Notes under the pieces: model-generated
What the model saw: only the letters and a program-made list of their open reading frames with translations
What the model was told of the DNA's origin: nothing
The model's database searches: none
Position numbers and translations under genes: made by a program
NCBI RefSeq assembly: GCF_003344785.1
Contig: NZ_QPMK01000006.1
Coordinates: forward strand, 204,737-268,736
DNA: 64,000 nt
Reading direction: 5' to 3'
From: Thalassococcus profundi
GTDB lineage: Bacteria > Pseudomonadota > Alphaproteobacteria > Rhodobacterales > Rhodobacteraceae
Shown: piece after piece, positions 56,087-64,000 of the stretch
Numbering within the stretch: position 1 is the first letter of the stretch
Layout: each line of letters begins with the position of its first letter

Positions 56087-57571
56087 TCAGAAGATGTCCG
56101 ACGGCACGAACGGGATACGACGCGAGAACTTCCTTCCCCGCTCCAGAGGGAAGGGCACGACAAAGCCGATCCGCTCTTCGGGGGTGAGGCCGCGGTTGGC
56201 CTCGGCCGCCTCGGTCCATGTCGCCGCCTGCGTCGGATCCTTGCCGTCCAGGTGATCCGCCAGCCACATCCGCGCCAGCCGGTGACGCAGGTCGCGCATG
56301 ACCTCGCCGTCGCGGAACGCGATCGAGGCTTCGGTGTCCCAGCGCAGCGACCGGCCGTTGAGGTTGGCCGATCCGATGATGCCGAAACGGTCGTCGATCA
56401 GCGTAAGCTTGGAATGCACGTAGATGGGGCCCGCGCCATGGATCGCGATATTGCCTTCGGGTGCCGGCTTGGGCTGTGCCGGCGCGATGACGGCGACGCG
56501 GTCACCGTAAGCCTTTTGCAGTGCCTCGACCGCGTCGACCTGAAGCCTGTGCGCGTGCCGCGCGTCCCAGCCTTCGTGGCCGTCGAAGAGCACCCGGTCG
56601 GGCGCCGCGGGCAGGACGACGACCAGTTGCAGCTCCGGCGACCGCTGCGCGGCTTCGGTCAGCGCCTGCACAATGGGCGGATGCCGCAGGAATTGCGTTT
56701 CGATATAGATGTGGCGCTCGGCCTTGCCGATCTCGCGCAGGAGCACGGTTTCATGCTCGATGATGCGCGGCTTGGGGCCAAGCCGCCCGACGCCGCGGCA
56801 GGCGTCGGAAAAGGTCCGCACCAGCCGCAGGTCGGCCGGGGACTGCGGTCGCTTCGAGACGTCGATCGGCAGCGCGCGGTCGGCCAGCGACGCGGCCCCG
56901 CAGTTCAGCGCCGCGTTCCAGGTGTCGGCCAGGTGCGCGCGCAGCGCGGCGGCGAAATCGCCGTCCACCTCGATGCTCAGATCGTGCCAGGTCTCTTCGG
57001 GGGGCAATTCGTGGCCCAGCGTGTCATACCGCCGCTCGTCCACGTCCAGTCCGCCGATGATGCAGCGTTCGCTGTCGGCGACGGCGCATTTCTGGTGGAT
57101 CGTGACCGGCCGCAGGATCGGCCCGGATTTTAGGACAGTCCGCTGCACCGGAGTGAGCCGCGTCGGCTCCTCGTCCCGCAGGCGCTGTATCATGCGGGTG
57201 ATCTTGCCGCGCATCAGCAGCTTCCAGATCCATCCGGCCTCTTGCCCATGCGGGGCGCAGAGGATCTGCACGTCACCCTGCGCCGTGTCGGCAAAGCCCG
57301 AAGCATTGGTCCAGGCCGCGCGGTGAAGCGTCGAGGTGAAAAGCGGGTCGAAATCCGCAACCAGCAGGCGCAATTTCACGCCGCGTCGCGCCACCAGCGC
57401 CAGCAGGTCCGCCCAGGTATCGAGACCGCGTTCGCGGATCTCCGGGTCGCGCAGCTTGGTGCGCGGGTCGAAGATGCGGAAGGTCAGGAACAGCTCGTCC
57501 CGCGCGGAATCCGCAAGTCTTTCAAGCGCCGGGAAGCCCTCGGCAGCGGTGATGAGCGGTTTGAGCGTCAT
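56087..57571 (-). CDS. phospholipase D superfamily protein (cardiolipin-synthase-like)
   Basis: A 494-residue protein with two HxKx4D motifs: IHQKCAVADSERCIIGGLDV (first) and VHSKLTLIDDRFGIIGSANL (second), both intact. The two halves would form one active site for phosphodiester transfer, as in cardiolipin synthases and phospholipase D. There is no N-terminal membrane segment, so it is not the usual Cls. The start overlaps the murJ stop (ATGA) and it ends three bases before the racemase-family gene. Substrate is unknown. Confidence 0.85.
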   Translation of the reverse strand: MTLKPLITAAEGFPALERLADSARDELFLTFRIFDPRTKLRDPEIRERGLDTWADLLALVARRGVKLRLLVADFDPLFTSTLHRAAWTNASGFADTAQGDVQILCAPHGQEAGWIWKLLMRGKITRMIQRLRDEEPTRLTPVQRTVLKSGPILRPVTIHQKCAVADSERCIIGGLDVDERRYDTLGHELPPEETWHDLSIEVDGDFAAALRAHLADTWNAALNCGAASLADRALPIDVSKRPQSPADLRLVRTFSDACRGVGRLGPKPRIIEHETVLLREIGKAERHIYIETQFLRHPPIVQALTEAAQRSPELQLVVVLPAAPDRVLFDGHEGWDARHAHRLQVDAVEALQKAYGDRVAVIAPAQPKPAPEGNIAIHGAGPIYVHSKLTLIDDRFGIIGSANLNGRSLRWDTEASIAFRDGEVMRDLRHRLARMWLADHLDGKDPTQAATWTEAAEANRGLTPEERIGFVVPFPLERGRKFSRRIPFVPSDIF

Positions 57572-59121
57572 GTGTCTCTGGGTTTCCTACGCAGGGCGTT
57601 TCTGAATTCGGACAGACGAAAGGCCCCCATGGCTTGGCCGACGATGCCGTAGGAGGCCGCACCGACGGCCAAAAGCACGAGCAGCGCCAGATAGCGCCAC
57701 CCTGCCTCTCCGAACAACGGGCCAAGTATCAAAAGGGTTCCCCACATCGCGGCACCCATGATCGCCGAAGCCAGGCAAATGCGCCAGACGCGCCGCCGGA
57801 ACCGGTCGTCGAAGCGCGCGACCTCGCCAAAGCGGCGCGCGCCAAAGCCGAGTTGCGCAACCATGATCCAGCCCGCGAGCGTCGTGGCGATGGCCGGTGC
57901 GATCCAGCCGATCACCGGCGCCAGGCCGATGGCCACCGCAGCGTTGACCACCATGGCAACGAGGGCATAGCGGAACGGGCTGCGGGTGTCTTCGCGCGCG
58001 AAGTAGAGCGGTTGCAGCACCTTCTGCAGCACGAAAGCCGGCAGGCCCAGCCCGTAAAGCGCGACGGCGAGCGCAATCGCGGCGCTGTCGTCGGGGCCGG
58101 TGGCGCCGCGTTCGAAGAGCACCGACACCATCGGCAGCGGCACCACCACCAGCGCCACGGCGCAGGGCACGGTCAGGGCCAGCGAAATCTCTCCGGCGCG
58201 GGAAAACGCCTGCCGTCCGCCGATGCTGTCCTCGGCCTTGAGCCGCCGTGACAGGTCCGGCAGCAGCACGATGCCGACGGCGATGCCGACGACCCCCAGC
58301 GGCAGCTGGTAAAGCCGGTCGGCGGCATAGAGCCAGCCCACGGCCTTGTCGAAATAGGAGGCGACCTGCTGGCCCACGAGAAGGTTGACCTGCATCACCC
58401 CGCCGGCCAGTGCCGCCGGGATCGCCACTGCTGTCAACCGCTTCATGTCCGGCGTGAGGCGCGGCCGAGATGGGCGCAGCCGGATGCCGGCGCGGTCCGC
58501 GGCGATCCAGACCAGTGCGAGTTGCGCAATTCCCGCCAGCGGCACCGTCCAGACCAGCCAGATCACCACCTCTCCGCCCAGGTAATAGCCGGCTGTCATG
58601 GCGATCAGCACGAAGATGTTGAGCAGAACCGGCGCTGCCGCGGCGGCGGCGAAATGCCCGGCGGCGTTCAACGCGCCGGAAAACAGCGCCGCCAGCGACA
58701 CGAAGAGGATATAGGGAAAGACAATGCGCCCGAAGCCCACGGTCAGGTCGAACCGCTCGGACCCGGCAAAGCCCCCGGCGGTGGCCAGCACCAGCGCCGG
58801 CATGAAAACCATCGCAAGGCCGGTCAGCACCAGCAGCACGAAGGCCAGCCCGCTCATCGCGTCGCGGGCAAAGCGCAGCGGATCGTCATCCGCCTCGAGC
58901 TTTTTCGAGAACATCGGCACGAAGGCGGCGTTGAACGCGCCCTCGGCAAAGAAGCGGCGGAACATGTTGGGCAGGCGGAAGGCGGCGACGAAGGCGTCCA
59001 TCACCGGGCCGGGGCCGATCAGCGCAAGAATCACGATCTCGCGGGCTACGCCCAGAACGCGGCTGGCCAGCGTCCAGAAGCCGACGGTGAGGATGCCCGA
59101 CATCAGGCGGATGGGTTTCAT
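57568..59121 (-). CDS. murJ: lipid II flippase MurJ (MviN)
   Basis: A 517-residue, multi-helix membrane protein that flips lipid II for peptidoglycan synthesis. It begins IRLMSGILTVGFWTLASRVLG and has AFFRLPNMFRRFFAEGAFNAAFVP-like sequence (here VAAFRLPNMFRRFFAEG, then AFNAAFVPMFSKKL), the MurJ hallmark. About 14 hydrophobic segments follow. The ATG at 59121 gives the family N-terminus; the frame to 59706 is non-coding. It is the first gene of an overlapping run with the PLD gene. Confidence 0.93.
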   Translation of the reverse strand: MKPIRLMSGILTVGFWTLASRVLGVAREIVILALIGPGPVMDAFVAAFRLPNMFRRFFAEGAFNAAFVPMFSKKLEADDDPLRFARDAMSGLAFVLLVLTGLAMVFMPALVLATAGGFAGSERFDLTVGFGRIVFPYILFVSLAALFSGALNAAGHFAAAAAAPVLLNIFVLIAMTAGYYLGGEVVIWLVWTVPLAGIAQLALVWIAADRAGIRLRPSRPRLTPDMKRLTAVAIPAALAGGVMQVNLLVGQQVASYFDKAVGWLYAADRLYQLPLGVVGIAVGIVLLPDLSRRLKAEDSIGGRQAFSRAGEISLALTVPCAVALVVVPLPMVSVLFERGATGPDDSAAIALAVALYGLGLPAFVLQKVLQPLYFAREDTRSPFRYALVAMVVNAAVAIGLAPVIGWIAPAIATTLAGWIMVAQLGFGARRFGEVARFDDRFRRRVWRICLASAIMGAAMWGTLLILGPLFGEAGWRYLALLVLLAVGAASYGIVGQAMGAFRLSEFRNALRRKPRDT

Positions 59122-59259
59122 TTCGGCTTCGGCTCCAGAACAGCGCGCCCGACACGCAGCAGTAGTGCATCGCCCGCGGCGGGGGAAGGGGGCGCATGGC
59201 GTTGACACTGCCGTGGCTTGGGCATTGAGTGGCGGCGACGCCGCAAGGAGAAAAAACCC

Positions 59260-59622
59260 ATGACCATCAAGCGCATCGGATCGGGCAGCCCGTTCGAGGA
59301 AAAGATCGGCTATTGCCGCGCCGTCGTGGCGGGCGGGTTCGTGCACGTGGCCGGCACGGTCGGGCAGGGCGACACGGTCGAGGACCAGTGCCGCCACGCC
59401 CTGGGCACCATCGCCTCGGCCTTGCGGCAGGCAGGTGCCAGCCTGTCCGACACGGTGCGGGTGACCTACTACCTGCCCGACGCGTCGGAATTCGAAGCCT
59501 GCTGGCCGATCCTGCGCGACACCTTCGGTGACGCGCCGCCAGCGGCGACCATGGTGCAATGCGCGCTCATCGACCCGAAATACCGGATCGAGATCGAGCT
59601 GACCGCGCTGGCCCCGGCCTGA
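59260..59622 (+). CDS. RidA/YjgF family protein, diverged active site
   Basis: A 120-residue YjgF-fold protein with IGYCRAVVAGGFVHVAGTVG and DTVRVTYYLPDASEFEACWPI. The strand that should carry the carboxylate-binding Arg reads AATMVQCALIDPKYRIEIELT, with no Arg at the position corresponding to the VxVARLP motif. It probably does not act as a standard enamine deaminase. GCAAGGAGAA precedes the ATG. It is divergent from murJ and stands before the complex I accessory gene. Confidence 0.85.
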   Translation: MTIKRIGSGSPFEEKIGYCRAVVAGGFVHVAGTVGQGDTVEDQCRHALGTIASALRQAGASLSDTVRVTYYLPDASEFEACWPILRDTFGDAPPAATMVQCALIDPKYRIEIELTALAPA

Positions 59623-59724
59623 AGCCGGTTTCCGCCGACGCCGGGTCCCCGGTGCGGCGGCGCGGCACTGGACCTCTGCGCCGCGATGGGCCATAGAGAG
59701 GACCAAGGATCACGGGAGTCGTCC

Positions 59725-60108
59725 ATGGGTATTCTGAGCAACCTGCTGCGCGCCGTCACCTGGTGGAACGGGCAGACGCTGAACACGCAGCTCTACACCT
59801 GGCGCAAGGGCCACAAGGTCGGCGAAGATGCGCAGGGCAACGTCTTTTACCAGAGCGGCGATGGCGCTCGCCGCTGGGTGATCTTCAACGGCGAGGTCGA
59901 GGCGACGCGCGTCAGCCCGGAATGGCACGGCTGGCTGCACCACACCTACCAGGAACCGCCGACCGAACGCCCGCTGCCGCGCAAGACCTGGGAAAAGCCG
60001 CACCAGGAGAATCTGACCGGCACCGCACTGGCCTATGCGCCCGCCGGGTCGATCCGGCGCCAGGATCCCAAGGACCGCGGCGATTACGAGGCCTGGTCGC
60101 CCGAGTGA
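59725..60108 (+). CDS. NADH:ubiquinone oxidoreductase NDUFA12-like subunit
   Basis: A 127-residue accessory subunit of complex I (B17.2/NDUFA12 family), which in alphaproteobacteria and mitochondria helps assemble the peripheral arm. It begins [20 protein letters not shown], with [19 protein letters not shown] and [21 protein letters not shown], then [10 protein letters not shown], all conserved. It has no membrane helix. It precedes a DUF2155 protein by 37 bases, a conserved arrangement in the family. Confidence 0.92.
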   Translation: MGILSNLLRAVTWWNGQTLNTQLYTWRKGHKVGEDAQGNVFYQSGDGARRWVIFNGEVEATRVSPEWHGWLHHTYQEPPTERPLPRKTWEKPHQENLTGTALAYAPAGSIRRQDPKDRGDYEAWSPE

Positions 60109-60145
60109 TGCTCGGACGCGCCGGCCCCGGAAACGAAAGCCCCGC

Positions 60146-60508
60146 ATGAGATCCCTGTTCGCCACGCTTCTGTGCCTTTCGCTGGCCTGGCCCGTCCAGG
60201 CGCAGGAAACGGTGAGCCATGGCTCCGGCGCGGTGCTGCGCGCGCTCGACAAGCTCAACGGCACGGTCACGGATATCGAGGTCGGAGACCGGCAATCGCA
60301 GGCCGTCGGCCGGATCGAGGTGACTCTGGACGATTGCCGCTATCCCGAGGGCGATCCGGCGGGGGATGCCTATGCGTTCCTGACCGTGCGCGAGGTCGGC
60401 GTCGCCGATCCGGTGTTCCGCGGCTGGATGATCGCCAGCGCCCCGGCGCTCAACCCCATGGACCATCCGCGCTACGACGTCTGGGTGCTGCGCTGCATGA
60501 CCTCCTGA
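60146..60508 (+). CDS. DUF2155 exported protein
   Basis: A 120-residue protein with a signal peptide (LFATLLCLSLAWPVQAQE). The mature domain has LRALDKLNGTVTDIEVGDRQ, RIEVTLDDCRYPEGDPAGDAY and RGWMIASAPALNPMDHPRYDVWVLRC, the DUF2155 pattern. Two cysteines could form a disulfide. The function is unknown. Its end overlaps the convergent aat gene by 37 bases, so the two mRNAs are complementary at their 3-prime ends. Confidence 0.88.
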   Translation: MRSLFATLLCLSLAWPVQAQETVSHGSGAVLRALDKLNGTVTDIEVGDRQSQAVGRIEVTLDDCRYPEGDPAGDAYAFLTVREVGVADPVFRGWMIASAPALNPMDHPRYDVWVLRCMTS

Positions 60509-61107
60509 CCGGTTTCGGGTAGGGCCACGGCGTTGAAATCCGCCTCTTTTTCAAGTGCTTCGGCCAGCAGGCGGTGATAGGCGGCGCGGGTGATCTCCTG
60601 CCCGCCAAGCGACGCCAGGTGCGGCGTCAGGAACTGCGTGTCGAAGAGCGTGAAACCGCAGCGGTTGAGGTGATCCACCAGCCAGGCAAGGGCCACCTTC
60701 GACGCGTCCGCGCGGCGCGAGAACATCGACTCGCCGCAATAGGCCGCGCCCAGCGTGACGCCGTAGACCCCGCCCACCAGCGCGTCGCCCTCCCAGACCT
60801 CGATGGAATGGGCCGCTCCCCTGTCGAAAAGCGCCCGGTAGAGCTGGCGGATCTCGTCGTTGATCCAGGTCTCTTCCCGGTCGGCGCACCCCGCCATGAC
60901 GCCGTCGAAGGCGGTGTTGCGCGTGACCCGGAAGGTGTCGCGGCGCAGGCGCCGCGCCAGGCTGCGGGAGATGTGGAAGCCGTCCAGCGGCAGGATCCCG
61001 CGGCGGCGCGGATCGACCCAGAAGATCTCCGGATCGTCCTGCCGCTCGGCCATGGGAAAGATGCCCGAGCGATAGGCGTGCAACAACAGATCAGGCGTGA
61101 TGCTCAT
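60472..61107 (-). CDS. aat: leucyl/phenylalanyl-tRNA--protein transferase
   Basis: A 211-residue enzyme that adds Leu or Phe to N-terminal Arg or Lys, marking proteins for ClpAP by the N-end rule. It begins ITPDLLLHAYRSGIFPMAE with the family YxxGIFPM motif, followed by WVDPRRRGILPLDGFHISR, and later GGVYGVTLGAAYCGESMFSR. It is convergent with and overlaps the DUF2155 gene. Upstream is a tandem hairpin element and then accC on the same strand. Confidence 0.95.
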   Translation of the reverse strand: MSITPDLLLHAYRSGIFPMAERQDDPEIFWVDPRRRGILPLDGFHISRSLARRLRRDTFRVTRNTAFDGVMAGCADREETWINDEIRQLYRALFDRGAAHSIEVWEGDALVGGVYGVTLGAAYCGESMFSRRADASKVALAWLVDHLNRCGFTLFDTQFLTPHLASLGGQEITRAAYHRLLAEALEKEADFNAVALPETGQEVMQRSTQTS

Positions 61108-61116
61108 CCGGCGGAC

Positions 61117-61165
61117 CCAAGACTTTTGGCGAAAGTCTTGGCAAACATTTTCTGAAAATGTTTGC
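61117..61165. repeat. tandem perfect hairpins between accC and aat
   Basis: CCAAGACTTT (61117-61126) pairs with AAAGTCTTGG (61132-61141), loop of five. Next, GCAAACATTTTC (61141-61152) pairs with GAAAATGTTTGC (61154-61165) with a single-base loop. The two stems share base 61141. A/T-rich arms capped by GC pairs are like the element at 36854-36916. It separates accC from aat on the minus strand and may terminate accBC or shape the aat transcript. Confidence 0.65.
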
Positions 61166-61191
61166 GCGGCCCCTGGATCATGCGGCGCCGC

Positions 61192-62544
61192 TCAGTCCGC
61201 CTTGAGGGCCTGTTCCAGCCAGTGCTCCAGCCAGTGGATGTTGTAGTCGCCCCTGTGAATGTCCGGTTCCTGCAGGAGCGCGTGGAACAGCGGAATGGTC
61301 GTGTCGACGCCGTCGACGATCAGCTCGCCCAGGGCGCGGTTCAGCCGTGCCAGCGCTTCGGGCCGGTCCCGGCCGTGCACGATCAGCTTGCCGATCAGGC
61401 TGTCGTAATAGGGCGGGATCTTGTAACCGTCATACAGTGCGGAATCCATCCGAACGCCAAGCCCGCCCGGTGCGTGATACTGCGTGATCCGGCCCGGGCT
61501 GGGCGAGAAGTTCGGCAGTTTCTCGGCGTTGATTCGAACCTCGATGGCGTGGCCGTTGATCTTGAGGTCTTCCTGCGTGAAGGACATCGGGAGTCCCGCA
61601 GCCACCCTTATCTGCTCGCGCACCAGATCGACGCCGAAGATGCCTTCGGTCACCGGGTGTTCGACCTGCAGCCGGGTGTTCATCTCGATGAAGTAGAACT
61701 CGCCCTTCTCGTAGAGGAATTCGATGGTGCCGGCGCCGGCATAGTTGATCGCGGCCACTGCGTCGGCGCAGACCTTGCCGATGCGCGCCCGTTCCTCGGC
61801 GTTGATCGCCGGGCCCGGGGCTTCTTCAAAGACCTTCTGGTGGCGGCGCTGCAGCGAACAGTCGCGTTCCCCCAGGTGCACCGCGCGGCCCTTGCCGTCA
61901 CCGAACACCTGTATCTCGATGTGCCGCGGCGTGGTCAGGTATTTCTCGATATAGACTTCGTCGTTGCCGAAGGCGGCCTTGGCCTCGGACCGCGCGGTGA
62001 GAAAGGCGCGTTCCATCTCCGACGCGTTCTGCGCCACCTTCATGCCGCGCCCGCCGCCGCCGGCGGTGGCCTTGATGATGACCGGGTAGCCGATCTCCTC
62101 CCCCAGCTTGCGCGCGGTGTCGAGGTCGGGCACGCCGCCGCCCGATCCGGGGACGCAGGGGACGCCAAGTTCCTTCATCGTCTCGATCGCGGCGATCTTG
62201 TCGCCCATGACGCGGATATGCTCGGCGGTGGGGCCGATGAAGGTCAGGTCGTGATCCTCGACCACCTGTACGAAGCGGGCATTCTCCGACAGGAAGCCAT
62301 AGCCCGGGTGGATCGCCTGGGCGCCGGTGACTTCGCAGGCGGCCAGGATCGACGGGATGGACAGGTAGCTGTCGGTCGAGGACGGCGGGCCGATGCAGAT
62401 CGTTTCGTCGGCCATCCGCACATGCATGGCGTCGCTGTCGGCGGTGGAATGCACGGCGACGCTCTGGATGCCCATCTCGCGGCAGGCCCGGATGACGCGG
62501 AGGGCGATTTCGCCGCGGTTGGCGATCAGGATCTTGTCAAACAT
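61192..62544 (-). CDS. accC: acetyl-CoA carboxylase, biotin carboxylase subunit
   Basis: The 450-residue ATP-grasp enzyme carboxylates biotin on AccB, the first step of fatty-acid synthesis. It begins [20 protein letters not shown] and has [48 protein letters not shown] and [20 protein letters not shown]. Length is typical. It starts nine bases after accB and is followed by a tandem hairpin element. Confidence 0.97.
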   Translation of the reverse strand: MFDKILIANRGEIALRVIRACREMGIQSVAVHSTADSDAMHVRMADETICIGPPSSTDSYLSIPSILAACEVTGAQAIHPGYGFLSENARFVQVVEDHDLTFIGPTAEHIRVMGDKIAAIETMKELGVPCVPGSGGGVPDLDTARKLGEEIGYPVIIKATAGGGGRGMKVAQNASEMERAFLTARSEAKAAFGNDEVYIEKYLTTPRHIEIQVFGDGKGRAVHLGERDCSLQRRHQKVFEEAPGPAINAEERARIGKVCADAVAAINYAGAGTIEFLYEKGEFYFIEMNTRLQVEHPVTEGIFGVDLVREQIRVAAGLPMSFTQEDLKINGHAIEVRINAEKLPNFSPSPGRITQYHAPGGLGVRMDSALYDGYKIPPYYDSLIGKLIVHGRDRPEALARLNRALGELIVDGVDTTIPLFHALLQEPDIHRGDYNIHWLEHWLEQALKAD

Positions 62545-62553
62545 GCCCGGACC

Positions 62554-63051
62554 TTATTCCAGGATCACGAGAGGCGCGCCGTATTCGACCGGGGCGCCGT
62601 CTTCGACGAGGATGCGCTTGACCGTGCCCGACCGCGGGGCAGGGATGTGGTTCATGGTCTTCATCGCTTCGACGATCAGCAGCGTGTCGCCTTCGGAGAC
62701 GCTGGCGCCGACCTTGATGAAGGCGGGCGCGCCCGGTTCGGCCTGCATGTAGACCGTGCCGACCATCGGCGAGGTCACGGCGCCGGGGTGGGCGGCGGGG
62801 TCTTCGAATGCGTCGGCCCCCGTCGCAGGCGCGGGGGCCGCGGCTGCGGCCGGAGCGGGGGCAGCGGGCTGCGGCATCGCCGGGGCGGCAGCGGGCGCGG
62901 CCTGCGGCTGCATCCGGCTGACGCGCACGTTCAGGCTGTCGTCCTCGCCATATTCTCGCTTTACCTGAAGCTCGGTCAGGTCATTTTCGCGCAGAAGCTC
63001 TGCCAGCGCCTGGATAAAGGCCACGTCTGCGTCTTTGGTGTTCTTGGTCAT
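62554..63051 (-). CDS. accB: acetyl-CoA carboxylase, biotin carboxyl carrier protein
   Basis: A 165-residue carrier. The N-terminal part is helical ([20 protein letters not shown]). A Pro/Ala linker ([19 protein letters not shown]) leads to the biotinyl domain with [20 protein letters not shown] and the biotin lysine in [15 protein letters not shown]. The AMKT form is common in alphaproteobacteria. GAGGATGGC precedes the ATG. A candidate promoter lies at 63111-63139. Confidence 0.96.
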   Translation of the reverse strand: MTKNTKDADVAFIQALAELLRENDLTELQVKREYGEDDSLNVRVSRMQPQAAPAAAPAMPQPAAPAPAAAAAPAPATGADAFEDPAAHPGAVTSPMVGTVYMQAEPGAPAFIKVGASVSEGDTLLIVEAMKTMNHIPAPRSGTVKRILVEDGAPVEYGAPLVILE

Positions 63052-63351
63052 GCCATCCTCGCCCGATTTGCGGTGCCGCTGCCCTGTGCGGGCCTTTTTC
63101 GGTTGGCCCGCTTATAGGCCATGTGATTGGGCATGAAAAGCGATGGCGTGGCACCATGTCGCGGCATGTGATCTGCCGCCTGAAACGCGGGGAGTTGGGA
63201 AGGTCGGGGAGGCGTTCAGGCGCCGGTAAACTCTCGATGCCGGGTGCGCGCTGTGGTCTGCGGCGACGCCGGGCGCGCGATCGGCGAAGGCATGTCGGTT
63301 CGCAAGGTCCGGTGGCCATGCGGGGACCGGGAATCATGCGGCGTCCGGTGG
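63052..63351. other. 300-base intergenic region upstream of accB
   Basis: It holds the candidate accB promoter and a direct repeat CATGTGAT (63120-63127 and 63165-63172, 45 bases apart). No convincing ORF, hairpin terminator or RNA gene is seen. It must also contain the end of the transcript of the small gene at 63352. Confidence 0.4.
63111..63139 (-). promoter_or_regulatory. candidate sigma-70 promoter for accBC
   Basis: On the minus strand TTTTCA (63139-63134) and TATAAG (63116-63111) are spaced by 17 bases, matching four of six -35 bases and five of six -10 bases. Transcription would start near 63104, giving a leader of about 53 bases before the accB ATG. Confidence 0.4.
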
Positions 63352-63633
63352 CTAGGCGGGCGTCTCGTCGGCCCGTGCTTCGGCCTGTTCCTGAAGCATT
63401 GTCGCGATCTTGATCTGCATGATCGTGGGCGGCGCGGCTTTTTGATCCTTGCGCGATGCCGTGCCGTCGTCCTGTGCGCTGCCGTCGCCGCTTTGGCCCA
63501 GGCTCGCCTCCTTGCTGCCGGGCAGGGCGACGACGCGGCTGTCGCTGGCTGCGGGTGCGGGCGTTGCAGGCAGCGCCTGTGGATGGCCGGTACTTTGCGG
63601 CGCGGCCCAGGCTGGAATTCCTGATATGAGCAT
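63352..63633 (-). CDS. hypothetical 93-aa low-complexity protein with conserved C-terminal helix
   Basis: The ORF is preceded by a strong AGGAGATGACAG site, the best evidence that it is real. The protein is Ala/Pro/Ser-rich through the middle (HPQALPATPAPAASDS, then GSKEASLGQSGDGSAQDDG). It ends with a more ordered PPTIMQIKIATMLQEQAEARA amphipathic helix-like segment. No signal peptide is convincing. It lies between acs and accB on the same strand. I do not recognise a function; a peptide tag or interaction helix is possible. Confidence 0.6.
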   Translation of the reverse strand: MLISGIPAWAAPQSTGHPQALPATPAPAASDSRVVALPGSKEASLGQSGDGSAQDDGTASRKDQKAAPPTIMQIKIATMLQEQAEARADETPA

Positions 63634-63713
63634 CTGTCATCTCCTTCCGAAAAAACCCCCATGGAAAGAGTTTATCACGCGGCAGGAAGCCTCGCCAAAG
63701 CCATTCGAGTCAA

Positions 63714-63734
63714 GTGGTTAACCAGGTGGTTAAC
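63714..63734. promoter_or_regulatory. direct repeat GTGGTTAAC x2 upstream of the 93-aa gene
   Basis: GTGGTTAAC occurs at 63714-63722 and again at 63726-63734, a 12-base period or about one helical turn. Each contains GTTAAC, a small palindrome. The spacing would allow two regulator subunits to bind one DNA face. It lies about 80 bases upstream of the 93-residue ORF, just after the acs terminator. Confidence 0.45.
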
Positions 63735-63737
63735 GCA

Positions 63738-63766
63738 GAAAGGCGGCGCTGGACGCGCCGCCTTTC
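63738..63766 (-). terminator. hairpin terminator of acetyl-CoA synthetase gene
   Basis: GAAAGGCGGCGC (63738-63749) and GCGCCGCCTTTC (63755-63766) form a perfect twelve-base stem with a five-base loop, 21 bases beyond the acs stop codon. On the minus strand the stem ends in CTTTC and runs into TGCGTTAACC, so termination depends mainly on the stem. Confidence 0.75.
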
Positions 63767-63787
63767 GACTGACCATGACTGTCGGTG

Positions 63788-64000
63788 TCAGGTGTTCATA
63801 CGGTTTTCGATGAGGTTGTCGACGACATCGGGGTCGGCGAGGGTGGAGGTGTCGCCGAGGGAGCCGTAGTCGTTTTCGGCGATCTTGCGCAGGATGCGGC
63901 GCATGATCTTGCCGGAGCGGGTTTTCGGCAGGCCTGGGGCCCACTGGATGAGGTCCGGGCTGGCGATCGGGCCGATCTCCTGGCGCACCCAGGTGCGCAG
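63788..64000 (-). CDS. acs: acetyl-CoA synthetase, C-terminal fragment (gene runs off the window)
   Basis: The last 70 or so residues of acetate--CoA ligase (AMP-forming), which makes acetyl-CoA from acetate via acetyl-AMP. The visible segment [20 protein letters not shown] is followed by [20 protein letters not shown], which contains the catalytic lysine that is also the usual acetylation control site. [18 protein letters not shown] is typical of the end of Acs. The reading frame is open to the right edge; the GTG at 63988 is internal. Confidence 0.93.
   Translation of the reverse strand: MRTWVRQEIGPIASPDLIQWAPGLPKTRSGKIMRRILRKIAENDYGSLGDTSTLADPDVVDNLIENRMNT

Noticed and set aside
61162..63117. 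A 651-codon plus-strand frame opposite accC-accB
   Set aside because: Shadow of two well-identified genes; His/Asp/Arg-rich and without motifs.

Overview
The window is a GC-rich chromosomal stretch of an alphaproteobacterium, most likely a marine or halotolerant member of the Rhodobacteraceae (Roseobacter group). The basis is gene content and order: a soxBDAG sarcosine oxidase operon, dnaG-rpoD, a urease cluster carrying extra small ORFs, an ectABC-ask ectoine operon with a divergent MarR regulator, tamAB, a complex I NDUFA12-like gene next to a DUF2155 protein and aat, and accBC. GANTC sites cluster in front of rpoD, which suits a CcrM-methylating alphaproteobacterium. I see no rRNA, tRNA, CRISPR array, prophage or insertion sequence. 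This is core chromosome with a few accessory patches.

Layout. 1-6914: tail of an unknown protein, gshA, a cyanide-insensitive-type cytochrome bd operon (cydA-cydB plus a 36-residue DUF2474-like ORF), a 3-hydroxyisobutyrate-dehydrogenase-like reductase, and a RidA gene divergent from a WYL regulator over a clear inverted repeat. 7035-13892: five TadE/TadG-type surface proteins in two opposed groups around glutamate dehydrogenase. 13979-20092: a GFA/DUF6151-like protein, sarcosine oxidase and a small exported protein. 20281-26715: dnaG, rpoD, a HlyU-like protein, rpe, gph and trmO. 26875-33649: ureD-A-B-C-E-F-G interrupted by a His-rich membrane peptide, two phasin-like small ORFs, an AhpD-like protein and a DUF1127 protein.

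33773-41473: an overlapping three-gene catabolic operon (PLP lyase, M24 hydrolase, EutA-like racemase) directly downstream of ask, then ectC, ectB, ectA and the divergent MarR gene. 41483-48117: tamA-tamB. 48744-56083: peroxiredoxin, universal stress protein, class IV aminotransferase, VOC protein, UbiB-like kinase, trpS, an apparently inactive rhomboid-like protein and a proline-racemase-superfamily enzyme with a Ser/Thr catalytic pair. 56087-59121: a PLD-type protein and murJ, translationally coupled. 59260-64000: a second RidA-like protein, NDUFA12-like, DUF2155, aat, accC, accB, a small unknown gene and the C-terminus of acetyl-CoA synthetase.

Themes. Nitrogen and osmolyte metabolism dominate: glutamate dehydrogenase, sarcosine oxidase, urease, ectoine synthesis with a neighbouring eut/doe-like cassette, and a hydroxyproline-type enzyme. 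The most unusual non-coding signal is a set of tandem or nested perfect palindromes in several intergenic gaps (36854-36916, 61117-61165, 33671-33709, and a long hairpin at 48386-48419). I did not find a plainly new multi-gene system. The strongest candidates for new biology are the ectoine-adjacent catabolic operon, the extra ORFs inside the urease cluster, and the palindromic elements.
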